Assembly: GCA_003864495.1 (NCBI GenBank)
Contig: ML133427.1
Span: 1 to 64,000 of the forward strand
Direction: 5' to 3'
From: Nemopilema nomurai
Lineage: Eukaryota; Cnidaria; Scyphozoa; Rhizostomeae; Rhizostomatidae
DNA: 64,000 nucleotides
Shown: positions 56,901 through 64,000 of the stretch, piece after piece
How positions within the stretch are numbered: position 1 is the first letter of the stretch
How the letters are laid out: every line of letters starts with the position of its first letter
Translations under genes and position numbers: made by a program
The notes under the pieces: model-generated
The model's database searches: none
Told to the model about the DNA's origin: nothing
What the model saw: the letters and a program-made list of their open reading frames with translations, nothing else

Positions 56901-57129
56901 GTAAATATTGTCATAAAAACTTTCACCTGTCTTTAAGTGTTATTATTTATCGTTGTTCCATTTTTTGGTGGACCACGCTCTAAAATGAGCCAATTTTTGA
57001 CTGACCATATCTCTGGAATGCCTATCGTGCTGAAATTTGGGGTGAGGTGTTTTATCCTGGGAATGAATCAATATTGTAAAATTCATCAAAATCTGAGAGG
57101 ATGTGTGACAATACCTTGATGCCACACCC
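53998..57129 (+). mobile_element. 3.1-kb DNA transposon with long inverted repeats, unclassified
   Basis: The left end (GGGTGATTCCATGTCAAGGT at 53998) and right end (ACCTTGATGCCACACCC ending at 57129) are inverted. The similarity is strongest at 54039-54085 versus 57055-57100 (CTCTCAGATTT, GATGAATTTTACAATATTGA, TTCATTCCCAGGA), and GTGGACCACG near the inner ends is also shared. The inside holds plus-strand coding remnants in three frames (see 54440-56029). No clear target duplication was found. The superfamily is not recognised. Confidence 0.75.
54440..56029 (+). pseudogene. Decayed transposase-like gene with Cys-rich region and DGCxxQYKN motif
   Basis: Pieces in order: a Cys/His region (KCCNLL, HKKGLKGAINFPLDW in one frame, then FVPGWQLCRNC at about 54600 in another); an acidic/coiled region (54650-55198); HSYLAKCQARYLK and PCCTLQPLVVYF (55431-55757); then FSDGCASQYKNCKNFLNL from 55787 and SHGKSPCDGTGG near 55890. 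DGC-x2-QYKN followed by SHGK-x-x-CDG-x-GG recurs in predicted proteins of cnidarians and insects as far as I recall, and the Asp-containing motifs suggest an RNase H-fold nuclease. Frame changes and stops show it is inactive, unless some gaps are introns. Confidence 0.6.
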
Positions 57130-57479
57130 TCAATTCACTTATTATGTCACACTCTATTCCAATCATTTTCAGTACCACCCCTAAAACCCCCTGTAGATAT
57201 GTTCCTGTGTAAATCATTATTGGTTTCCTTCTTAAGGATGTTCTTCACAGTCAATATCTAATGTGATTTTACCAGATTTAAACTGCACACCATTACATGA
57301 CTGAAATGTACTAGGAGTGCCATTTAACACACAACTTCAAAATTTTTCCAAGTAAAATACTAAATGACAGTTTCTTTACACTGTAAATTTTGCATACCAA
57401 AAAATAAGACAAAAGACTACGTAAAAGAGTATCAATTTAAAAAATGTATAGCAATATACAATAAAAAGATTTCGCAATT
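57130..57479. other. 3' flank of the TTF1-like gene
   Basis: 350 bp of AT-rich DNA between the transposon end and the stop codon of the minus-strand gene; presumably its 3' UTR. No signal could be fixed. Confidence 0.45.
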
Positions 57480-59624
57480 TCAGGGGTACTTCTTCTTTAA
57501 TAAATTCAGCAGTTCAATAAAGTTCATACCTTTGTAATTTGGTGTTTTTTCCTTGATACCCTTCCACCTCAACTTTACAAAACGGCCTGCAGTGGGAAGC
57601 TGCAGCTTTTCAACAATTTTGTCCCAGTCCACCTTTTTCTCAACAGTTACCCCACTGTTGATAAGTTCTGTTAGCACCAATCCTGTATTCCTGCGGTTCC
57701 ATTCCATCTTCTTACCACTAGACTCTTCTCGCAGAGAAAGATCATAGAACCATTTAACCCTACAAGATTCACTGCTTCTAGTTTTTACTTGCAAAGCAAT
57801 GGCCTCCCAATTAAATGCCACCTCTTCTGCTGGGTCTTCCTTTTTGTCAAGCAACAATTTTGAGATGGCCTCTTTAAGCAGGCTCACTTCCTCTGGCTTC
57901 CATTTTCTATACATAATTGTTGGGGGTATTTCTGTCAAATCTCCATTGCTTGAAATATTAACCAATCTTCTGATTTTATGAGCTATTGAGAATTTACTCC
58001 TTCCCATCTTTTCTCCAATTTTTGCCCATTGGTTGCCATATTTTGTGTAATAGCCTAAAAGTTCTTTTTCTTCCTTTGGTGTCCAAACACCTTTGTAATT
58101 ACAAGGGTCATAGGTTCTCATTACTTTCTCAAATACTACTTTCAGTGGCCTGTTAATACCTTCTACAAATATGCGATAAACACCTTTGAATCTCACATCT
58201 CTTTCTTTCCCATTCTTCCGTAGCAGTCTGTCAAAAAACTCCTCATATGTCACACCGGTACTAGCTACAGCTTTCTCAATATTAGACTCAAGAATTTTAA
58301 TCTCCTCATTTGACCATCTCCCTTTTTCCCATGTGACACCTTGCTTTTTGAGCAACTCCAACTCGTTAGCAGACAATCTCCACTTAAGCAATAGCTCATG
58401 TTTTGATGAATCAGATGGAGACAATTTATATTTCTTAGTACTAGTTTGCTTGGGTATTTGCTTTTTAGATCCCAAATCACCTTTAGCAACTAATGTTGAT
58501 TTTACATCTTGACTCTCCAATTTTGATCTTCTTTTTGAAGGTGTGCGTTTAGCTTCTTGCTTTACTTGAGATTCATGACTCTTTGGGGGCTCATTCTTTG
58601 CCTTGTTCACTTGGTTCCTTTTCTGACTAGATTTGATTACCACTTCACTTACATTGTCTTTTTCATCACCTGATGACTCAGATGAAAAGTCTAGATTTAA
58701 ATTCTGGCCAACCTTAACATCATTGTCCTCGTTTGAAGAGCTCTCCACTTCCATTTGACTTGTACACAAAACAGCATTTTCCCACAGTTGTTTCATCTCT
58801 GCTTCGGGCTCCTTGACAATTTCTACAATCTTTTCAGGCTGGGCCACTTCCTTTTTCTTTATTTCTACTGCTTGCTTTTCAGTTTCCTCAGTTTTTACAT
58901 TGTCCTGCTCCTTTAATTCCCTCTTTTTCTTTTTCTTCTTCCTCTTTCTTTTTATCTCATTGTCCTCCAGGAAGTTGCTTCTTGCTTCTTCAGCATTTTT
59001 TTCTTTATCTTGTTTCATCCTATTACTTTCCTCATATTCTGTTGGATTTTCTTTCCTTGTTTTTGTCTTCATCGCATCTTCATCTCTCTCCTCATTCTCA
59101 ATCTTAATCCTTTTCTTATCCTTTTTTCTCTTCTTTTTATGTCTCTTTTTAGCCTGTGCTTCACTGTCGGGTATCAACAGCTCACTTTTTTCCTTTTTCG
59201 TCTTCTTTTTTCTTGAAGACAAGGTAGTTTCTGCATTGTCTTCATGTTTAACTTCAACAAGGCCAATATTCACGTCCTTGAAAATGCTATCAGGCTCAGG
59301 GTTATGCTCCGATTTAATACTCTGCCCAATAATTGAGGGATGTTTATCTGCATTCTTCGACTTCTTTCTCTTCTTTTTGCGTCTTGGGGAAATTTTTGAA
59401 GTCTCTAGTGTTGAGCTTGTCTCTGGATTATTGTGCGCATCATGATCAGAGTCAGGCTCTTCCTTAATTTCCAACTTTATTTTCTTGCATATAATATCAT
59501 TGTCGCACCTCTCCACTTCCTTTTCCCTTCGTTTTCGTTTCTTTTTTGCCGATCGAGATTCACCATTTTCAACAAGATCTTGCGATTTCTTTTCCTTTCG
59601 GTGCATTTTCTCGTGGCCTGGCAT
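57480..59624 (-). CDS. TTF1: TTF1-like RNA polymerase I transcription termination factor, single exon
   Basis: A 714-residue frame from ATG 59624. The N-terminal 400 residues are highly charged, with repeated nuclear-localisation-type runs such as KKKRKRREK (28-36) and KRKRKKKKKKREL (225-237) between acidic patches. The C-terminal part carries Myb/SANT-type domains: KGRWSNEEIKILESNIEKAV with STGVTYEEF (434-463), then RPLKVVFEKVMRTYDPCNYK and GVWTPKEEKELLGYY with GNQWAKIGEKMGRS (492-543), then YRKWKPEEVSLLKEAI ... SCRVKWFYDL (572-628), and WDKIVEKL ... KLRWKGIK (667-691). This arrangement matches TTF1/Reb1-type factors that bind rDNA terminators and organise rRNA gene chromatin in the nucleolus. 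DMTF1 is the main alternative, but the RPLK-x-V ... NYKG-x-W/Y segment favours TTF1. The gene is divergent from the WDR45B-like gene, 927 bp away. Confidence 0.85.
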   Translation of the reverse strand: MPGHEKMHRKEKKSQDLVENGESRSAKKKRKRREKEVERCDNDIICKKIKLEIKEEPDSDHDAHNNPETSSTLETSKISPRRKKKRKKSKNADKHPSIIGQSIKSEHNPEPDSIFKDVNIGLVEVKHEDNAETTLSSRKKKTKKEKSELLIPDSEAQAKKRHKKKRKKDKKRIKIENEERDEDAMKTKTRKENPTEYEESNRMKQDKEKNAEEARSNFLEDNEIKRKRKKKKKKRELKEQDNVKTEETEKQAVEIKKKEVAQPEKIVEIVKEPEAEMKQLWENAVLCTSQMEVESSSNEDNDVKVGQNLNLDFSSESSGDEKDNVSEVVIKSSQKRNQVNKAKNEPPKSHESQVKQEAKRTPSKRRSKLESQDVKSTLVAKGDLGSKKQIPKQTSTKKYKLSPSDSSKHELLLKWRLSANELELLKKQGVTWEKGRWSNEEIKILESNIEKAVASTGVTYEEFFDRLLRKNGKERDVRFKGVYRIFVEGINRPLKVVFEKVMRTYDPCNYKGVWTPKEEKELLGYYTKYGNQWAKIGEKMGRSKFSIAHKIRRLVNISSNGDLTEIPPTIMYRKWKPEEVSLLKEAISKLLLDKKEDPAEEVAFNWEAIALQVKTRSSESCRVKWFYDLSLREESSGKKMEWNRRNTGLVLTELINSGVTVEKKVDWDKIVEKLQLPTAGRFVKLRWKGIKEKTPNYKGMNFIELLNLLKKKYP

Positions 59625-60551
59625 TTCTGCTCTGTTCCTGATTACACATGGGAATGCGAAAGCGGAAAGGAGGCTACAGTCTCGTACGCATGCTGCATAT
59701 GGTTAAACAGGGTATGGGAAAGGGGGCAACTCTGACACTCTCTTAGCCTGTTTCCAATGTTCTTTATATATGGTATCCTAATGGAATATTAGAGTTACTT
59801 GTATTTGAATAATAATGGTGACGGCAAATAAATTATTAAGGCAAAGAGCTTGCAGGTTGGCTCTTGCAGAATTTCGAGAAATTTCTTTTTCCTTGGAGAC
59901 CAAACAAAAGTTTGAAAGCGCCCCATTTTACAAATGAAAAGCGCGAAAAGCCTTGTATTGCGTAGGATCGGGTAAGTTGGTGGGGGAAGTATTCTGAGAC
60001 ATTATATTGCTCCACCTAGACTGTAATAATTGTTTCAAAGCTTGATGTGTTGAGAGCTACTTGTATGCCAAAGGTACGCAAAATAATGCAATACGCAAAG
60101 AGAATCCAAAATTTGTTAAAAACAATGTATAGCTCAGTAAAATACACAACACAATGAGATAAATATGAAAACAAGCACTAATAGATGCCGCTAATTCTAC
60201 TTCTGTCACATTATCAGTGACTTATATGTCAGTTCTCCCTTAACCGGAAGCGCAAAGCGTCCGCCGCTACTTATCCGGGTTCGGACACGTGGCTTGACGA
60301 TCGAATGAAAATATCTAAAAGTGTTTTCATTCAGAAAAATTTGCCTTTCTTGAAATAGTATTCTCCGAGTCCAAGAAAATTTACATTTGCTGTCTTCCTT
60401 TCCAACAACCAATGCTTTTGCCTGGTCATGTGACACATCGAGTCCAAGCCTTCACAGGGGTTCATAGGAAATTGAAAAGCAGAAGAGAGGAATCTCGAAC
60501 TTTCCCAATTAAACTTTGAAATGGCCTGAATCTCACAACTTCAGCAGGACC
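59625..60551. promoter_or_regulatory. Shared upstream region of divergent TTF1-like and WDR45B-like genes
   Basis: 927 bp separate the two start codons, which face away from each other. No TATA box is evident. Whether it acts as a bidirectional promoter is inferred only from geometry. Confidence 0.45.
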
Positions 60552-62767
60552 ATGAATATCGGTGTTTCGAACCAGCACGGCAATGGCCTTTTGTACGCCG
60601 GCTTTAATCAAGATCAAGGTACTTTGCCAAATTGGGAATTTGTTGATGTTGCGGGGAATAGGCCCAAGTTTCATCTCTGTTGTTGCTCTACCTTTTTTAT
60701 TACTTTATCCTTTTTTCGTTAAATGGTTTACTAGATTGATAGTAGTTTCATTAGAGGTGCTATTAAAATGTGAATTATTAAAGTAATATAAATGCTTCAT
60801 AATTTTAACTGTTTAATATGTGAACAAGAAGATATTGGATAACGACGAAGAGTGATAGAGAAGCCTTGTCATAGATGATATATGCCTTCGCCTAGATGAA
60901 AATTTTCAACTTGCGAGGAGTGATTCTTTAAGGTGACTTGTTATTTGAAGCAAAGTCATCGAAAAAAACTCAGCTAATCATTACAGAAAGCTTTGTTTTT
61001 TGTAGATATTTGACAATAAAGTAATAGGCAATCAAGCTTTAATTTTATCACCAAGTATTGCAATATAAATCATTTCAAGTAAACTTGATATTGGTCTACT
61101 TTGAAAAATTGGTTAGCTGTAATGACAATGTAAACTATTTATAACATTGTATCTAAACTCACAAATTTGAATCCTGAAAGTCTTCAATAACCAATTGCCA
61201 TTGAGAAATGTATCAACTTCATTGACATCTATTTCTATTTTCTATCAACTTCATTGACATCTATTTTCATTGGGATGCGGGACTGAATTTTGAACAATAG
61301 ACCACTGGGAATCAAAACTCAGTAGTTTGATAATGTCCGCAGAGCGTATGAGTTAAAAGACCTTTTAGAGTAAGGCAGTTTATTCAGAAATTCAAAATCA
61401 GCTGTTTATGACTAATTTTTAAGTTTCTTCATTGTGTTTTGTAGGATGTTTTGCTTGTGGTATGGAGAATGGGTTTCGCATCTATAACAGTGATCCGCTG
61501 AAGGAAAAACAGAGGCAAGGTAAGATCATTCTAAAAGAAAATCAAAATGCTTAAATAACTTGCTATTCCTGGAGTTGATAATAATTTTGTGACATTGGGA
61601 GTTGATAGGTGACATTTCAATTAGGCATAATGATTGTCCTTCACAAGTAAAATTAGCTCCATTGATATCTGATTAAATCGATGTTTCAACCAATGTTTTC
61701 CTTGCAAACTGACCAATGTTTCGGGTAGTGGTATGTATTCATATTTGGGAAGAATTTAATGGTAATAAAGATGCATAAGAATTGATAACTAAAACTTTTT
61801 TGTGGCCTAGACAGACTAGTAGTTGCACATTTCAAAATAATGAGACTTTTACTTGTGTAGAAGCATTCACTCTCAAAGATTTAGATCAGCAAAAATTAGG
61901 TTTTAAGCAATTATATACATGGTGGATTCAGATGTATCTGGTTCTTTGTTAATGAATGAATGTATTAATTAATACTGATTTGGTTTTAGGAAAAACTAAA
62001 TCAGTGTCTTCTCAACAACTTCCCTTTAAAGACACATTTAGTTCTTGCTTAGGTCAAAGCAATTTCACCCATCTGATTGTTCTTAACACAGTTATCATAG
62101 TATTTTCCTTATTCCTTTATGTTATTTTTTGTGTTGACATGTCTCAGATTTCAGTACTTAAGCTGAGATTTTTGGTTAAGATCTCAAGGTATGATATGAA
62201 TTCCTCCCCAGTGTGAATTCTTTATGTAAAATGAGCTCTTAGTTTGTTTTATGGTCTTGACAGACCTAAAGTTGTCTCTATTTTGATTTTTTTGTCATTA
62301 ACAAGCTCATACTAGCCTCTGGATATATTTTTTTCTTGCCTATGGTGACAAGAATGTTGAGTATTTAAACTACAAAATGATTTTTACGCAATTTTCTTGC
62401 AGATTTTGAGGATGGATCCATTGGTCATGTGGAAATGCTTTTCAGATGTAACTACCTGGCATTAGTTGGTGGTGGGAAAAATCCAAAGTACCCACCAAAT
62501 GAAGGTAGGTTTGGCACCCTTCTCTCTCACTTGAAAAAAACTGATGGAAAAAACCCTTGTAATTGCACTTATGCAGTGTGATTATGACAGTCATATGCTC
62601 ACCCAACATACTGCATGCTTTCAAAGAATAAATCCAGCATTTTAAGTTTCCTGATGGACTTGCTGTTTTTGTCTTCTAGTAAAAATTTGGGATGATTTAA
62701 AGAAAAGTGCTGTGATCAGTCTAGATTTCTCAAGTGATGTCAGGGCAGTCAAATTACGAAGAGATAG
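60552..62767 (+). CDS. WDR45B: WDR45B/WIPI3-like PROPPIN, 5' part (exons 1-4), runs off the window
   Basis: WIPI proteins are seven-bladed beta-propellers that bind PI3P/PI(3,5)P2 on membranes and act in autophagosome formation. Exons: 60552-60618 ([17 protein letters not shown]), 61445-61519 ([20 protein letters not shown]), 62403-62504 ([18 protein letters not shown]), 62680-62767 ([20 protein letters not shown], ending [10 protein letters not shown]). All junctions have GT-AG sites and compatible phases (1, 1, 1, 2). That gives about 110 residues, the first third of a protein of roughly 344. The match is much closer to WDR45B than to WDR45. The PI-binding FRRG-type motif lies in the unseen C-terminal part. 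The start codon chosen aligns with the family N-terminus; the upstream in-frame ATG at 60516 would add 12 residues. Confidence 0.92.
61211..61274. repeat. Tandem duplication of a 32-bp unit in WDR45B intron 1
   Basis: TATCAACTTCATTGACATCT occurs at 61211 and again at 61243, each followed by ATTT and an AT-rich tail. Two copies only. Confidence 0.85.
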
Positions 62768-64000
62768 GTATGGTGATAAAGCATACTGCTTGTTGAAGTG
62801 TCATAGGCAACAGGATTTCTTACGAAATATCATAGAGACCCAAATGAGACTCAAACTCCAAAAGGAGACTTTTTATGCCAAATGCTCTACTGCTGAGCTA
62901 TCAGGCCATGCTTTCAGGCCATCACTCGTACAAGACAAAGCCATTTAACTGTACTGCCCCGCTCATTAACTTGACAGAAGCTTTTCTTTCAATATTTATC
63001 TTATATTTTTTTTTATTAACACTGTTTGGGTTAATTCGAATTATGGTTTGATACAGTTAGCTAACCAAGCTCCTACAGGCTTTCTTGGGAAAATTATAGC
63101 AGGCATGCTAACCACAACACGCCTGACATGATTCAGGCGTGTGGTTGCGTGTGACACTAATTCATTGGAAAAATCTAGGTAGTTATGGTAGGTCTACGCA
63201 GGAGTTGCAAAAAGGACAATGATTCCGGCAATATGATTGATAACTGCTCAAGTTTCCACAGAAATAAGAACTGAATTTAATCAATATATCAGCAAATGAC
63301 AATCAATATCAACGAAAGTTTTATAATGTTTAAAAATATGCTGTCATTTCTACCACTTGTGTCCTGGGATGAAGAAGTTTTGGTTACTACTTTGCCAATC
63401 TGTCTCTTTTTCTGATATTGACTTTTTTGGAAATACTGTGGTCAAGAGGCTTGGTAAAATTAAAAATAGATTAGCGCTATGATTATTCCGGAAATTGATA
63501 TTTAATCCAAAATCCTGACACGGTGTCTAGCCCTTTTGACATGGCCTGAAAATTAATTTCAACACGAAAACCCACAAAACTAATCATCAAAAATTTTTGT
63601 TTTCAAAATAGATGAAGTCTTGCGATATTTTGCACACCTGGGAAGCAGCAGGGAATCGCACGCCATTCCCACAAAAGCCTGCTCCTACTTTAATTGTGAT
63701 AGTAAAGCACTAGTTTACTGTATTAAAATAATATTATCTATGATTTTGCATTTTAAGGTTACGGTAAACGTTTCTGGACGAAAACATCCATTTTTCAATT
63801 ACTTTACATTCCGATAGCCGAATTAATAAGGTACATAATGATACCATGTTTGAAGCTAGAAGAAGTTTTGAAAATGGAGAAAATCCCGTATAAACGAAGG
63901 TTTCCATAATTTCCTTATCAAAGTTTCTAGCAGCGGTTTTCAAATCCCTCGACCTATCAAGCCGATTATCCTTGTTCTGCTTCCTGTGGTTTGTGTAAGA
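62768..64000 (+). other. WDR45B intron 4 (continues beyond the window)
   Basis: Starts with GTATGG after exon 4. No sequence encoding the expected next segment (the family continues with a strand of the second or third blade) could be found up to 64000, so the intron is longer than 1.2 kb. It contains a SINE copy at 62828-62912. Confidence 0.6.
62828..62912 (-). repeat. tRNA-derived SINE, second copy
   Basis: On the minus strand, TAGCTCAGCAGTAGAGC (A box, 62900-62884) and GGAGTTTGAGTCTC (B box, 62859-62846). Core words are shared with the copy at 25125 (GCTCAGCAGTAGAG, TTGGC, AAAGTC, GAGTT-GAGTC, GGGTC). The B box has lost the C of TTCGA, so Pol III activity is doubtful. Confidence 0.7.

Noticed and set aside
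58813..59445. 210-residue plus-strand ORF rich in Phe/Ser/Leu
   Set aside because: It is the antisense shadow of the Lys/Glu-rich N-terminal half of the TTF1-like gene.

Overview
The window is nuclear DNA of an animal, most likely a cnidarian of the sea-anemone or coral type. This rests on multi-exon animal genes with short AT-rich introns (MAD1L1-like, WDR45B-like), single-exon glycosyl- and sulfotransferase genes and a single-exon nicotinic-type receptor gene, alongside a dense, mixed load of small DNA transposons, BEL/Pao retrotransposon remnants and a tRNA-derived SINE. No bacterial operons, rRNA genes or CRISPR arrays were seen. The host is inferred from gene content and style, not from a species-diagnostic sequence.

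Layout. 1-14.7 kb: two single-exon heparan-sulfate 3-O-sulfotransferase-like genes (2087-3235 and 11138-12301, both +) separated by a nest of inverted-repeat elements (a foldback with a hAT-type insertion, and a second foldback with about 280-bp arms). 14.7-24.8 kb (-): a complete 20-exon homologue of the spindle checkpoint protein MAD1, about 761 residues, with MAD2-binding and BUB1-binding motifs visible. 26.9-32.1 kb (+): a single-exon GT10 fucosyltransferase with an unusual C-terminal hydrophobic segment, then a single-exon nicotinic-type Cys-loop receptor subunit. 33-57 kb: a transposon graveyard. It holds a TTAA-flanked element present twice (37.48-39.02 and 47.44-48.85 kb), the first copy lying inside another inverted-repeat element; a minus-strand BEL/Pao retrotransposon split by a 5-kb block that carries a DUF229 (sulfatase-like) pseudogene fragment plus a decayed plus-strand BEL/Pao element; a Penelope-like RT fragment; hAT fragments and nested hAT-type MITEs; and a 3.1-kb inverted-repeat transposon with a decayed protein carrying a DGCxxQYKN motif. 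57.5-64 kb: a single-exon TTF1-like Pol I termination factor gene (-), divergent from the 5' part of a WDR45B/WIPI3-like gene (+) that runs off the right edge.

Functionally the host genes do not form one pathway. The two sulfotransferases and the fucosyltransferase are Golgi enzymes of glycan synthesis, MAD1 serves mitosis, TTF1 serves rDNA transcription, WDR45B serves autophagy, and the receptor serves ion signalling. The strongest material for novelty is in the mobile DNA (53998-57129, the repeated TTAA element, and the chimeric insertion at about 40.7-45.6 kb) and in the atypical GT10 enzyme.
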